This document shows positions 35,443-46,386 of a DNA stretch of 64,000 bases, piece by piece. The notes beneath the pieces are model-generated. The model did not search any database and was not told the DNA's origin. It saw nothing but the letters and a program-made list of their open reading frames with translations. The stretch spans positions 3,968,001 to 4,032,000 of the forward strand of contig NZ_CP141058.1 of NCBI RefSeq assembly GCF_034661175.1. Direction: 5' to 3'. The position numbers and the translations under genes were made by a program. Origin of the DNA: Nocardioides renjunii. Lineage in GTDB: Bacteria; Actinomycetota; Actinomycetes; Propionibacteriales; Nocardioidaceae. Position 1 is the stretch's first letter. The number at the start of each line of letters is the position of its first letter.

Positions 35443-36288
35443 ATGACCGTTCCCAGCATCACGCTCCATGACGGCACGACCATCCCGCAGCTCGGCTTCG
35501 GCGTGTTCCAGATCGAACCCGCCGACACCGTCGAGGCGGTGACGCGGGCCCTCGAGGTCGGCTACCGCCACATCGACACCGCCGAGATGTACGGCAACGA
35601 GAAGGAGGTCGGCGAGGCGCTGCGCACCGCCGGGGTCCCGCGCGAGCAGGTCTACGTCACGTCCAAGCTCAACAACGGCTTCCACGAGCCCGACGCCGCC
35701 GAGCGCGCGTTCGAGCAGACGCTGACCGACCTGGGCCTGGACCGCATCGACCTCTTCCTCATCCACTGGCCGCTGCCCACCCGCTACGACGGCGACTTCG
35801 TCTCTACCTGGCGCACGTTGACCTCGTTCGTCGAGGACGGCCGGGCCACGTCCGTCGGCGTGTCCAACTTCCAGCCCGCGCACCTGCAGCGCATCGTCGA
35901 CGAGACCGGCGTCGCCCCCGTGATCAACCAGGTGGAGGTGCACCCCTACTTCACCAACGAGGACGTGCGCGCCGCCAACGCCTCCCACCGGGTGGCCACC
36001 GAGGCGTGGTCGCCGATCGCCCAGGGCCAGGTCCTCGACGACCAGGTCCTCACCGAGATCGCGTCGGCCAAGGGCAAGTCCGCCGCCCAGGTCACGCTGC
36101 GCTGGCACATCGAGCGCGGCGACATCGTGTTCCCCAAGTCGGTGACCCCGAGCCGGATGCAGGAGAACTTCGAGATCTTCGACTTCTCCCTCACCGACGA
36201 CGAGGTCGAGCGCATCTCCGCGCTCGACAAGGGCGAGAAGGGCCGGACCGGCCCCAACCCCGACTCGTTCGACTACATCCCCGACTGA
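35443..36288 (+). CDS. Aldo/keto reductase
   Basis: NADPH-dependent carbonyl reductase of the AKR5-like group, 281 residues. The catalytic tetrad is visible: Asp45 and Tyr50 in HIDTAEMYGNE, Lys75 in VTSKLNN, His108 in LIHWPLP. Also GVSNFQPAHL and PVINQVEVHPY, and the cofactor segment VFPKSVTPSRMQENFEIFDF. The ATG at 35443 is used in preference to a GTG 9 nt upstream. Likely substrate: 2,5-diketo-gluconate-like or general aldehydes; not determinable here. A strong terminator follows. Confidence 0.93.
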   Translation: MTVPSITLHDGTTIPQLGFGVFQIEPADTVEAVTRALEVGYRHIDTAEMYGNEKEVGEALRTAGVPREQVYVTSKLNNGFHEPDAAERAFEQTLTDLGLDRIDLFLIHWPLPTRYDGDFVSTWRTLTSFVEDGRATSVGVSNFQPAHLQRIVDETGVAPVINQVEVHPYFTNEDVRAANASHRVATEAWSPIAQGQVLDDQVLTEIASAKGKSAAQVTLRWHIERGDIVFPKSVTPSRMQENFEIFDFSLTDDEVERISALDKGEKGRTGPNPDSFDYIPD

Positions 36289-36301
36289 CCCGCAGCACGC
36301 A

Positions 36302-36339
36302 CAGGAGGCCGGGCGGCACGATGGCCGCCCGGCCTCCTG
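36302..36339. terminator. Strong bidirectional terminator
   Basis: A perfect 16-bp stem (arms 36302-36317 and 36324-36339, left arm CAGGAGGCCGGGCGGC) with a 6-nt loop, placed between the converging aldo/keto reductase and surface-protein genes. Confidence 0.8.
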
Positions 36340-36377
36340 GCTCGTTCACGCCCCCGCTGGTGCGGGGCCGCTGAGGA

Positions 36378-39251
36378 TCAGCGCGTCACGCGCAGCTGCA
36401 GCGACCGGTTGCCGGCCGCGGTGACGACCTGCAGCTTGGTGGACCGCTCCGGTCGCACCGAGGCCACCCAGTGGGTGATGTCGCCGCGCCGGCCGACCAT
36501 CCTGAAGCGGGACGCCTTGACCGCGCCGGAGTGGCGCAGCTTCGGGGCCTTGGTCGACATCACGTGGAGGCTGCTCCACGTGCCCTTGCGCACGGTCCAC
36601 GAGGACCCGTCCTGCTTCGACCGCGCCACCCACACGTCGAGCACCTCGTACGTCGCGCTCGACGTGGCGGTGTTGCCCGCCAGGTCGGTGACCGTCGCGA
36701 TCGACGTCATCGACCCGAAGGGGCCACCCGTCGTCGTCACCGTGCACGACGCGACACCGGACAGCGCGTCGGAGCCGCTGCACTGGGCGATGCGGGCACG
36801 ACCCTTGTAGGTGCGGCCGTCGCCGACCCGCGTCAGCGAGGCGGTGGGAGCGGTCAGGTCGAGGTTGAACGGACCGGCCGCGACCACGGCCACGCCGCCG
36901 TCGGTGCCGATGACGGTCCGGCTGACGTACTGGCCGACGCCCTCCTTGGCGAGGACCACGGGCGCCGGGCAGTCGGTGACGTCGTCACCGCACACGAAGC
37001 TCACCGTCACCGGGCCGGAGAACCAGCCCGAGCCGCCGTTGCCGCTCACGCGGGTGGTGACGACCGGCGCGCTGCGCGCGGTCGAGGAGCCGGACGCCTG
37101 GTGGTCGGCGTCACCGCTGTAGGCCGCCGCGACGACCGAGCCGCCGTCGTTGGCGGTGCCCTCGAGGACGGCCGCGCCGTCGACGAGCGGCGCGGTGCCG
37201 ACCTCGACGCCGTCGACGTAGAAGCGCACCGAGCCGGTCGGCTCACCGACGCCGGTCACCGCCGCGGCGATGCGGCCGGGGGTGGAGCTCACCGTGGTGG
37301 TGGTCTCCGCCTTCTCGATGACGAACGCCGTGACGTCGTCGCCGCGCTCGAAGGAGCCGTCGGCCGAGGAGTACGACGCGCGGATCGTGTGCAGGCCGGC
37401 GTGGAGACCGGAGACGGCCGGCAGCGTCGCCGCACCGGAGACGAGCGTGACCGGGGCACCGAGGTCGGTGCCGTCGAGGGCGAACTGCACGGTCCCGGTC
37501 ACCGGGCCCGACGGCGAGGTCACGGTCGCGGAGACCGGGACGTCCTCACCGAACACGACGCCCGAGACGGGCTGCACGGCGACCGAGGTGGCCTGTGCCT
37601 GCACGACCAGGGTCGCGCTGTCGGTGAGGCCACCGAGGGTCGCGGTCACCACGTAGGTGCCCGCGGCGATCGGAGCGCAGGCGGCCGCGGCGCACGGCGT
37701 CGAGGCACCGCCGCCGACCGGGGCGAAGGAGAACGTGGCGTCCGCCGTGACGTCGCCGAGGTCGTTGCCGAAGCGGTCGGCGCCGGTGACGGCGTACGTC
37801 CGGGAGCCGCCCGCGGCGACGGTCGCCGAGCCGGGCGAAAGCTGGATCGAGGCCAGGTCGTCGGCCTCGACGTGCAGGACCGCGGTGTCGGTCACCGCGA
37901 CGCCGCCGGCACCGGGGGTGCTGGCGGTGACGACGTGGTCACCGGTGGCGGTGGGCTTGCAGACGCCCTGCGGGCAGGCGACGTTCGAGCCGCTGGGGCC
38001 GGTGGTGGTCACCAGGGAGTCGAGGGTGAGGTCGCCGAGGTCGTTGCCGTACTGGTCGGTGCCGGTGACGGTGTACGCCGCCTGGCCGCCGGCCGCGACC
38101 GTGGTGTCGGCGGGCGACAGCTCGATCGAGGCGGCCGGGCCCGCGACGACGGCGAAGGTGACCTTGCGGGTCTGGTTGCCGAAGGTCGCGGTAACCGTGT
38201 AGGTCCCGATGTCCGTGGCCGAGCACGCCGTGGCGGTGCAGGACGCGCCGGTGCCGGTGCCGTTGGGCGAGATGGTGAGCGAGGTCGGGGTGACCGACTT
38301 CGTGACCACGCCGTCGGTGACCGTCATCGCGACGGGGTTGGCCACGCCGGCCGCGACGGACGGGGCGCCGATGGTGAGGTCCGCGGCCGTGAGCTGCGAG
38401 GTGTAGGTGATGCGGAGCTGCGGGGCCTGGCCGGTCGTGTTGACGACCACGCTGCCACCGGCGGGGACGAGGGACGAGCCGCCGCCACCACCGTTGCCGG
38501 TGCCGGTGCTGGAGCCGCCACCACCGCCACCGCCGTAGAAGCCGCCGCCGCCGCCGGCGCCGAAGCTGGTGCCGCCGTTGCCGCCGACGCCGAGGGAACC
38601 AGCGGTGGCTCCGCTGCCGCCGGCACCGCCGGCGGTCTGCGTGCCGCCCTGGCCGGGGCCACCGGTTGCTCCGGATCCCGCGGTGCCGGCTGCGCCGTTG
38701 AGCCCGGCGTCGCCTCCGTTGGAGCCGTTGACGTCCGTGCCGCCACCGCCGCCGGCCACCACGAGGCGCGACTCGAGCGAGCCGGCAGCCGTCCGGGAGA
38801 CGGTGCGCAGGTCGGTGGCCCCGCCACCGCCGTGGGTGCTCGAGTCGCCGACGCGGTTTCCGCCACCGTTGAAGGCGTTGCCCGCGGCAGAGCCGGTGCC
38901 ACCGACCTCCACGTAATAGGTGGCGCCGGCCGTGACGGGCACCTCGCCCGTCACGACCGCTCCGCGACCGGGGGTGGAGTTGCTGCTCGCACCGCCGGCG
39001 GCACCGACTGCCACGACGGTGACGCTGTCGACGTCGTCGGGGACCTCGAAGGTCTGCTGGGCGCCCGTGTAGGCGTAGGTCAGGGTGCAGGCGAAGGCAT
39101 CGCCGGAGATGACGCAGTCCTCGGCAGGGTTGGCCGCGGAGGCCGGGGCAGCGGTGCCCACGAGGGCCAGCGCGGTGGCGGGAAGGACGAGCGCCGTCGC
39201 GGAGCGCAGCCAGTGGCGGCGCGGCGGGGACGCGGTCGAGTGGGTTCGCAT
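36378..39251 (-). CDS. Large secreted Gly-rich and Ig-like-repeat surface protein
   Basis: Protein of 957 residues. A signal peptide (basic RRHWLRS, hydrophobic core, cleavage near APASAA) is followed by a glycine-rich domain (about 90-290) with GGGGGT/GGGGFYGGGGG runs, as in Gly_rich_SFCGS-type domains. A series of Ig-like repeats of ~90 residues follows (TVAAGGQAAYTVTGTDQYGNDLGD and TVAAGGSRTYAVTGADRFGNDLGD are near-copies), then a Big_3-type domain (GPVTGTVQFALDGTDLGAPV) and a C-terminal domain with three or more Cys. No sortase motif or membrane anchor was seen. Probably adhesion or matrix function. Single gene. Confidence 0.85.
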   Translation of the reverse strand: MRTHSTASPPRRHWLRSATALVLPATALALVGTAAPASAANPAEDCVISGDAFACTLTYAYTGAQQTFEVPDDVDSVTVVAVGAAGGASSNSTPGRGAVVTGEVPVTAGATYYVEVGGTGSAAGNAFNGGGNRVGDSSTHGGGGATDLRTVSRTAAGSLESRLVVAGGGGGTDVNGSNGGDAGLNGAAGTAGSGATGGPGQGGTQTAGGAGGSGATAGSLGVGGNGGTSFGAGGGGGFYGGGGGGGSSTGTGNGGGGGSSLVPAGGSVVVNTTGQAPQLRITYTSQLTAADLTIGAPSVAAGVANPVAMTVTDGVVTKSVTPTSLTISPNGTGTGASCTATACSATDIGTYTVTATFGNQTRKVTFAVVAGPAASIELSPADTTVAAGGQAAYTVTGTDQYGNDLGDLTLDSLVTTTGPSGSNVACPQGVCKPTATGDHVVTASTPGAGGVAVTDTAVLHVEADDLASIQLSPGSATVAAGGSRTYAVTGADRFGNDLGDVTADATFSFAPVGGGASTPCAAAACAPIAAGTYVVTATLGGLTDSATLVVQAQATSVAVQPVSGVVFGEDVPVSATVTSPSGPVTGTVQFALDGTDLGAPVTLVSGAATLPAVSGLHAGLHTIRASYSSADGSFERGDDVTAFVIEKAETTTTVSSTPGRIAAAVTGVGEPTGSVRFYVDGVEVGTAPLVDGAAVLEGTANDGGSVVAAAYSGDADHQASGSSTARSAPVVTTRVSGNGGSGWFSGPVTVSFVCGDDVTDCPAPVVLAKEGVGQYVSRTVIGTDGGVAVVAAGPFNLDLTAPTASLTRVGDGRTYKGRARIAQCSGSDALSGVASCTVTTTGGPFGSMTSIATVTDLAGNTATSSATYEVLDVWVARSKQDGSSWTVRKGTWSSLHVMSTKAPKLRHSGAVKASRFRMVGRRGDITHWVASVRPERSTKLQVVTAAGNRSLQLRVTR

Positions 39252-39424
39252 GCGGCCATCCCAGACGGTTCTGGTTGAACCTTCAGTCGAATGCCGACCG
39301 CGTGGCACTCCCGTGGCCCAGTTGTGGCAGTCCCGTGCTCGCGGTCCCACGCCGCGGACGAGCCACCCGGAGCCGGGGTCGCGTACTCAGGCCACGGGCG
39401 CCGACGATCCCCCACACTCGGCGC

Positions 39425-40237
39425 ATGGATCCCAGCACCTGGCAGCGCCCCGGTCTCCGCGCCGCCCTCCTCTACGCGTTCGCCGCCGGTCTCCTCGGCA
39501 CCGTCGTCTCGGCCGTCAGCCGGCTCGAGCTCACCCGCCGCGCGGTCCCCGACGCCGCGCTCCCCGACGGGCCCGTCATCGTCGTGGCCAACCACACGAG
39601 CTTCGCCGACGGCATCCTGCTCGCCCTCGTCGGCCGCCGCCTGGGTCGCTCGCTGCGACTCATGGCCACGGGCGGCGTCTTCCGCTCCGGCCTCGTCGGG
39701 CCGGTCGTCCGCCGGCTCGGCTTCATCCCGGTGCTGCGCGGCACCGGCTCGGCCGCGGGCTCGCTCGACGCGGCGGCCACGGCGCTCTCGGCCGGCGAGG
39801 CGGTGGGCCTCTTCCCCGAGGGCCGCATCACCCGCGACGCCGACCACTGGCCGGAGCGCTCCAAGACGGGCGCCGTCCGGCTCGCGATCCGCACCGGCGC
39901 GCCGGTCGTGCCGGTGGCCCTCGTCGGCGCGCAGCAGGTGGTCGGCCGCACGGGGATCGTCGGCCGGTTGCTGCGCAACACCGTGCTGCGGCCCCGCGTC
40001 GCGGTCGCGGTGGGGGCGCCGATCGACGTGCGCCGCCTGGCGGGCGTCGCGGACGGCCAGATGCCCGACGACGCCACCGTGCGCCGCGTCGCCGACGAGG
40101 TGATGGCCGTGCTCGTCAGTCAGGTGGCCGAGCTCCGCGGGGAGGCCGCGCCCCACCCGCTGGGCGTCCCGGAGGAGGCGCTGTCCGGCGAGCCGGTGTC
40201 GGACAAGAGGCTGTCGGACAAGAGGCTGTCGGCGTGA
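39425..40237 (+). CDS. 1-acyl-glycerol-3-phosphate acyltransferase family (PlsC-like)
   Basis: Membrane-associated acyltransferase of 270 residues. Motif I NHTSFAD gives His57 and Asp62 of HX4D; motif III is FPEGRIT; motif IV is VVPVALVG. A hydrophobic N-terminus (about 10-32) fits membrane attachment. The C-terminus ends in a short duplicated segment (SDKRLSDKRLSA) from an 18-nt tandem repeat, so the end may vary between strains. Lipid substrate is not determinable. It is divergent from the surface protein (173 nt) and converges on the Cys/His small protein. Confidence 0.9.
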   Translation: MDPSTWQRPGLRAALLYAFAAGLLGTVVSAVSRLELTRRAVPDAALPDGPVIVVANHTSFADGILLALVGRRLGRSLRLMATGGVFRSGLVGPVVRRLGFIPVLRGTGSAAGSLDAAATALSAGEAVGLFPEGRITRDADHWPERSKTGAVRLAIRTGAPVVPVALVGAQQVVGRTGIVGRLLRNTVLRPRVAVAVGAPIDVRRLAGVADGQMPDDATVRRVADEVMAVLVSQVAELRGEAAPHPLGVPEEALSGEPVSDKRLSDKRLSA

Positions 40238-40247
40238 GGCCCGTCGG

Positions 40248-40514
40248 TCAGGAGTAGCGGTGGCTCTTGGCCGCGTGGCCGCGCTCGCGGGTGCAGGTGC
40301 GACCGGACATGTTGCGGTGACCGCACAGCTCGTCGGTGTCTGCCGCGGCGGTCTCGGTCGTCGGAGCTGCCGGGCTGGGCGACCGCTGCGCCTTCGGGGC
40401 CGGAGGCGCGACCGGAGCCCGGGTCGCCGCCTTCGGAGGGGTCTCGGCCGTGCGCTTCTGCGCGGCGGCGTACTTCGCCTCGCGCATCGCGCGCAGGTTG
40501 TCCATCTTGCTCAT
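40248..40514 (-). CDS. Small protein with C-terminal CGHRNMSGRTC motif
   Basis: Protein of 88 residues: a helical basic start (MSKMDNLRAMREAKYAAAQKR), an Ala/Pro/Thr-rich linker (25-60), and a compact tail CGHRNMSGRTCTRERGHAAKSHRY with two Cys and three His that could bind zinc. This tail recurs in small proteins of related actinobacteria, as I recall. It is the next gene downstream of the reverse transcriptase on the same strand (79-nt gap); whether the two are functionally linked is unknown. Confidence 0.7.
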   Translation of the reverse strand: MSKMDNLRAMREAKYAAAQKRTAETPPKAATRAPVAPPAPKAQRSPSPAAPTTETAAADTDELCGHRNMSGRTCTRERGHAAKSHRYS

Positions 40515-40593
40515 CGCTGGCTCACCGCTCGCTTCACCCCCTGAACCTACGCGCTCGCACCGACACCGCGGGCGGCGACACCGGCGCGAGGGC

Positions 40594-41904
40594 TCATCGG
40601 CTCCAGTCGACGGCGTCGTGGACGGCCTGCAGCCGGGCGCCGCGCACCGGGTCGTGCTGCGCCACCCAGGCGATCCGGCCGCGCAGGTGGTCCTCGAAGG
40701 CCGGGACGTCGTCGCGGTTCTGGCTGCTGGGGCCGAACCTGCGGCAGTTGTGCAGGATCGCCCGCAGCAGGTCGACCTGGTGACGGGCGACGCGGGGGTG
40801 CTCGTTGACGACGAGCCCGCCGAGGACCTGCCGGCCGGCGCGCGGCATGACGCCCGTCTTGCGCTGGTTGAGCCGGAACCCCTCGTCGCGCACGATCGCC
40901 TCGACCGCGTCGAGCAGCCGGGAGGTGCCGGTGCCCCAGCCGGCCTCGCCCGAGAAGGCCAGGTCGTCGGCGTAGCGCGTGTAGCGCCCGCCCCACGAGC
41001 GGGCCAGCGCGGAGAGGCGTACGTCGAGCCGGAACGCGGCGAGGTTGGCCATCGCCGGCGACGTGGGTGCGCCCTGGGGGAGGTGCGGCGCGGCCAGCCG
41101 GCGGCCCAGCCGCCAGTGGGCGTCGAGCAGCCGCTCGTCGGCGGGTCGCGGGACGGCGCGCCAGGCGCTGCGGGGCAGGACGCAGGTGACCAGGCCGGCG
41201 AGGCAGTGCGCCACCGGCTCGGGATAGCCGGCGGTGCGCCAGATGCCGTAGACGCGGGAGACGCTCACGCTGGCGAAGAACGCCTCGAGGTCGAGGCGCA
41301 GGACGATGCTCCGGCCGGCGTGCGGTGCGGTGTAGCGCCGGATCGAGCCGCCGGGCCGGAAGCCGGTGGCCGCGTCGTGCGGCGGGATGAGCGAGGCGAC
41401 CTCGGTGAGGACCCGACGCTGCAGCGCCTTGAGCCGCGGCTTGGGCGCCTCGAGGACACGGATCGCGCCGCTGGGCGTGACGCGGTGGCTGACCCGGTAG
41501 TGCTGCAGGGGCACGTCGGAGGCGCTGCGCGCCAGGCGCCGGGGATCGGCGAACCAGTCGAGCTCCGACGGCTCCAGGCGGAGGAAGGCGGCGACGTCGT
41601 CGAGCCCGTCGAGGACCGGCAGCCGCCACCGGTTGGTCAGCATCCGCGTCTCGGCGACGGGGTGGACGACTGGCGCGGCGTTCCTCGCCCGGGCGGCGGC
41701 CGGGAGGGCGGCGATGACGGCGGCGAGCTCCCGTGGGCGGTCGGCCGGGGGACGCGGGTAGGCCGTGAGCACCCGCCGCACGAGCGGCGGCAGCCAGGCG
41801 TGACGGCGGCCGAGGACGACGGTCCCGCTCGCCACCAGCGCCTCCTGCGTCCACTCGCCGGCGAGGAAGCCCGAGGCGAGCGCCCGCGCGAGGTCGTCCC
41901 TCAT
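40594..41904 (-). CDS. Retron-type reverse transcriptase
   Basis: Protein of 436 residues that should copy RNA into DNA. The N-terminal ~100 residues form a helical extension. RT motifs follow in order: RVLEAPKPRLKALQRRVL, then GFRPGGSI and TAPH (192-195) in the place of the retron NAxxH motif, RLDLEAFFASV (Asp205), LPQGAPTSPAMANL (275-288), the catalytic YADD (311-314), GFRLNQRKT, and VLGGLVVN (360-367) in the place of the VTG motif. This layout recalls the long RTs of myxobacterial retrons. The ATG at 41904 follows a structured RNA candidate (41921-42093). It lacks an HNH or maturase domain, so a group II intron is unlikely. Confidence 0.88.
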   Translation of the reverse strand: MRDDLARALASGFLAGEWTQEALVASGTVVLGRRHAWLPPLVRRVLTAYPRPPADRPRELAAVIAALPAAARARNAAPVVHPVAETRMLTNRWRLPVLDGLDDVAAFLRLEPSELDWFADPRRLARSASDVPLQHYRVSHRVTPSGAIRVLEAPKPRLKALQRRVLTEVASLIPPHDAATGFRPGGSIRRYTAPHAGRSIVLRLDLEAFFASVSVSRVYGIWRTAGYPEPVAHCLAGLVTCVLPRSAWRAVPRPADERLLDAHWRLGRRLAAPHLPQGAPTSPAMANLAAFRLDVRLSALARSWGGRYTRYADDLAFSGEAGWGTGTSRLLDAVEAIVRDEGFRLNQRKTGVMPRAGRQVLGGLVVNEHPRVARHQVDLLRAILHNCRRFGPSSQNRDDVPAFEDHLRGRIAWVAQHDPVRGARLQAVHDAVDWSR

Positions 41905-41920
41905 GCGGGGCGCGGGCTGA

Positions 41921-42093
41921 CGTGCGGCAGCGCTGCTCGACCTGTCCCGTCGTGCGCGCGGTGGCCTGCAGCGGAGCGCAGCGAGCCGCGCGCGGTGCCG
42001 TGCCCGGACGTACCGGTGGTCCCCGGGGTATCCCCGGGGAGGCCGACCGGTGACGCGCACCGGTCCGCCGTCTCGAGATAGCGCTGCCGCACG
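41921..42093 (-). ncRNA. Candidate retron msr-msd RNA
   Basis: The 173 nt before the reverse transcriptase are bounded by a 14-nt perfect inverted repeat: CGTGCGGCAGCGCT as transcribed at 42093-42080 and its complement at 41934-41921; both arms continue into TCGA. These would be a1 and a2. Inside, in transcript order: a 7-bp hairpin with a 5-nt loop (42064-42046), a 9-bp hairpin with a 3-nt loop (42040-42020), then a long stem region with GTCC/GGAC outer pairs and an 8-bp GCGCGCGG/CCGCGCGC core (41993-41954), which would be msd. The order and size fit a retron. Exact priming guanosine not assigned. Confidence 0.7.
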
Positions 42094-42136
42094 CGGGGCA
42101 CGATAGCGGCCGGGACCGACCTCGGCGCGCGGGCCG

Positions 42137-42553
42137 TCAGCTCGGCCTGCGCCAGACCACCATCGACTGCCCCGCCGCCTGGTGCAGCACGGGCAGCTTG
42201 TTGGACGGGGCGTGCGGCTGCACGGCCGCGCGGGCGGCCAGCACCCGGCGTACGGCGTCGAGCTCGGCGACGAGCTCCTCGTTGCGGGCCCGCAGGGCGT
42301 CGACCTGGTGCTCGAGCGCCATGATCCGGCGGACGCCCTCGATGCCGATGCCGGCGCTGGTGAGGTCGGCGATCTCGCGCAGACGCTCGATGTCGCGGTG
42401 GGAGTAGCGCCGGCCCCCGCCCCCGGTGCGACCGGGGGCGATCAGGCCCATGCGCTCGTAGGCGCGCAGGGTCTGCGGGTGCAGGCCGGTCAGCTCGGCG
42501 GCGACGCTGATGACGTAGACCGCCGCGTCGGGAGAGGGGGTGAAGCCGCTCAT
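42137..42553 (-). CDS. hspR: Heat-shock repressor HspR (MerR family)
   Basis: Transcriptional repressor that, with DnaK as co-repressor, binds HAIR operators. 138 residues. The MerR-type winged helix (about 12-80) contains YVISVAAELTGLHPQTLRAYERMGLIAPGRTGGGGRRYSHRDIERL; a coiled helix with ALEHQVDALRARNEELVAEL follows. The ATG overlaps the dnaJ stop (ATGA), making it the last gene of dnaK-grpE-dnaJ-hspR. The retron-like locus begins 44 nt after its stop on the same strand. Confidence 0.95.
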   Translation of the reverse strand: MSGFTPSPDAAVYVISVAAELTGLHPQTLRAYERMGLIAPGRTGGGGRRYSHRDIERLREIADLTSAGIGIEGVRRIMALEHQVDALRARNEELVAELDAVRRVLAARAAVQPHAPSNKLPVLHQAAGQSMVVWRRPS

Positions 42554-43722
42554 GCGTTGAAGAGTCCCTCACGCAGCGGCTTGCCCGCGGTCGCCGCGCG
42601 GTAGGCCTCGAGGGCCTCGCGCGCGGTGGGGTCGAGCGTGGCCGGGACCTGCACCACGACGGTGGCGAGCAGGTCGCCCTTGGAGCCGTCGCGCCGGGTG
42701 GCACCCTTGCCGCGCACCCGGAAGGTGCGCCCGTTGGGCGTGCCGGGCGGCAGCTTGAGCGTCACCGGGGCGCCGCCGAGCGTCGGGATCTTCACCTCGG
42801 CACCGAGCGCGGCCTCGTCGAAGGAGACGGGGACGTCGATGGTGAGGTTGTCGCCCTTGCGCCCGAAGACCCGGTGCGGGGTGACCTTGACCGTGACGAA
42901 GAGGTCACCGGCCGGGCCGCCGTTGGCGCCGGGGGCACCCTTGCCCTTGAGCCGGATGCGGGCGCCGTCCTTGACGCCGGCCGGGATGCGGGCCTGGATC
43001 GTGCGGGCCGAGGTGCCGCGCCCGCTGCCGTGGCAGGTGGGGCACGCCTCGTCGTAGACCAGCTGGCGGCCGCCGCACCGCGGGCACGTCTCGTTGATGG
43101 AGAACGCGCCGCCGGTGCCGGACACGACGAAGCCGGCCCCCTCGCACTCAGGGCAGATGTGCGGGCGGGTGCCCGGCTTGCCACCGGTGCCCTGGCAGGT
43201 CGGGCACGCCGAGTCCGACGTCAGGCGCAGCGACACCGTCACGCCGTCGAGCGCGTCGGTGAACGCGATCGTCGCCGTGCTCTCGACGTCAGCGCCCCGC
43301 TGGACGCGCGGCTGCTGGGTGCGGGTGCGCTGGCCACCGCCGAAGAGGTCGCCGAACATGTCGCCGAGCCCCCCGCCGGCGCCGGCGCGGTCACGCAGCA
43401 GGTCGTCGAGGTTGAAGCCGCCGCCGCTGCCGCCGAACCCGCCGCCCATGCCGGGGCCGAAGCCGCCACGTGCCTGCAGCGAGCGGAACTCGTCGTACTT
43501 GGCGCGCTTGGCCTCGTCACCGACGACGTCGTAGGCCTCGGCGACGGACTTGAACACCTCGTGCTTGGCGTCGTCGCCGGGGTTGGAGTCGGGGTGGTTC
43601 TCCCGCGCGAGCTTGCGGTAGGCCTTCTTGACGTCGGCCGCGCTCGCGTCCTGGGCGACGCCGAGGACCTGGTAGAAGTCCTTGGTCGCCCAGTCGTTGC
43701 GGAAACCCTCGTTGTCAGCCAT
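42550..43722 (-). CDS. dnaJ: Chaperone DnaJ
   Basis: J-domain co-chaperone that stimulates the DnaK ATPase and binds unfolded chains. 390 residues. J domain at 13-75 with the HPD motif (ENHPDSNPG); a Gly/Phe-rich stretch (GGFGPGMGGGFGGSGGGFN) at about 88-107; four zinc-binding repeats CPTCQGTG, CPECEGAG, CPRCGGRQ and CPTCHGSG at about 170-235; two beta C-terminal domains. It is the DnaJ1 form of actinobacteria, in the hspR operon, 44 nt after grpE. Confidence 0.97.
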   Translation of the reverse strand: MADNEGFRNDWATKDFYQVLGVAQDASAADVKKAYRKLARENHPDSNPGDDAKHEVFKSVAEAYDVVGDEAKRAKYDEFRSLQARGGFGPGMGGGFGGSGGGFNLDDLLRDRAGAGGGLGDMFGDLFGGGQRTRTQQPRVQRGADVESTATIAFTDALDGVTVSLRLTSDSACPTCQGTGGKPGTRPHICPECEGAGFVVSGTGGAFSINETCPRCGGRQLVYDEACPTCHGSGRGTSARTIQARIPAGVKDGARIRLKGKGAPGANGGPAGDLFVTVKVTPHRVFGRKGDNLTIDVPVSFDEAALGAEVKIPTLGGAPVTLKLPPGTPNGRTFRVRGKGATRRDGSKGDLLATVVVQVPATLDPTAREALEAYRAATAGKPLREGLFNA

Positions 43723-43766
43723 GGATCGACCTCCTCTCCCTCAACGGCTGGACCGGCTGGTCGTGG

Positions 43767-44434
43767 TCAGGCGTCGGCCGGGTCGACCACGAGCACCTGG
43801 GCGGCGCGTACGACGCGCTCACCGAGGCGGTAGCCGCCCTTGGCGACGTGCTTGACGGTGGTCACCTGGACGTCCGGGTCGGCGCCGAGGTGGCTCAGCG
43901 CCTCGTGGAACGTCGGGTCGAAGGCGTCGCCGGGCTCGCCGAAGCGGACGAGTCCCGCGGCCGCGACGACCCGCTCGAGCTGGTCGGCGACGGCCTTGAA
44001 GCCGCCCTCGAGCTCGCCGTGCTCCTTGGCGCGGTCGATGGTGTCGAGCACCTCGACCACGGGCGTGAGCGCCTTGTAGGCGGCGGTCTCCGCCACCAGC
44101 TGGCGGTCGCGCTCGACGCGCTTGCGGTAGTTGGCGTACTCGGCCTGCAGGCGCTGCAGGTCGTTGGTCAGGTCGGCGATGGCGGCGCGCATCGACGACT
44201 GCTCGTCGCCGTCCACGCCGTCAGCACCCTCCCGGCCGCGGTCCTCGGCGGTGCCGGCGTCGTCGCCCGCGACGACGTCACCGGCCACCTGCTCCTCGAC
44301 CTCGGTCTGCTCCGGCGCCTCGCCGGCCGCGTCGCCGAAGCCGGACCCGCCCTCCGGAGAGGGAGCCGCGGTGGGCTCCCCCTCCGTCGGGTCGTACGCC
44401 TCGGTGCCCGTCGTGGGCTCGTCGGGGCGATCGG

Positions 44435-44438
<4 letters not shown>
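43767..44438 (-). CDS. grpE: Nucleotide exchange factor GrpE
   Basis: Releases ADP from DnaK. 223 residues with a long acidic, disordered N-terminus (about 1-85). The coiled dimerisation helix contains [22 protein letters not shown], and the C-terminal beta domain has [16 protein letters not shown] and [26 protein letters not shown]. The GTG start at 44438 overlaps the dnaK stop (GTGA). Confidence 0.96.
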
Positions 44439-46312
<1,874 letters not shown>

Positions 46313-46386
46313 GGTGTGTTACCTCCTGCGTTGGATGCTTGGGTATGTCCGCCATCCTGCCGCGCTGCGGACGGAGTGGCAAAACA

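Noticed and set aside
36471-39278. Long plus-strand frame opposite the surface protein
   Set aside because: Gly/Arg/Asp-rich with no domain; a mirror of the repetitive Gly-rich and Ig-coding strand.
40594-41904. Group II intron maturase
   Set aside because: No maturase X or HNH domain and no intron-type RNA domains downstream; motifs fit retron RTs better.
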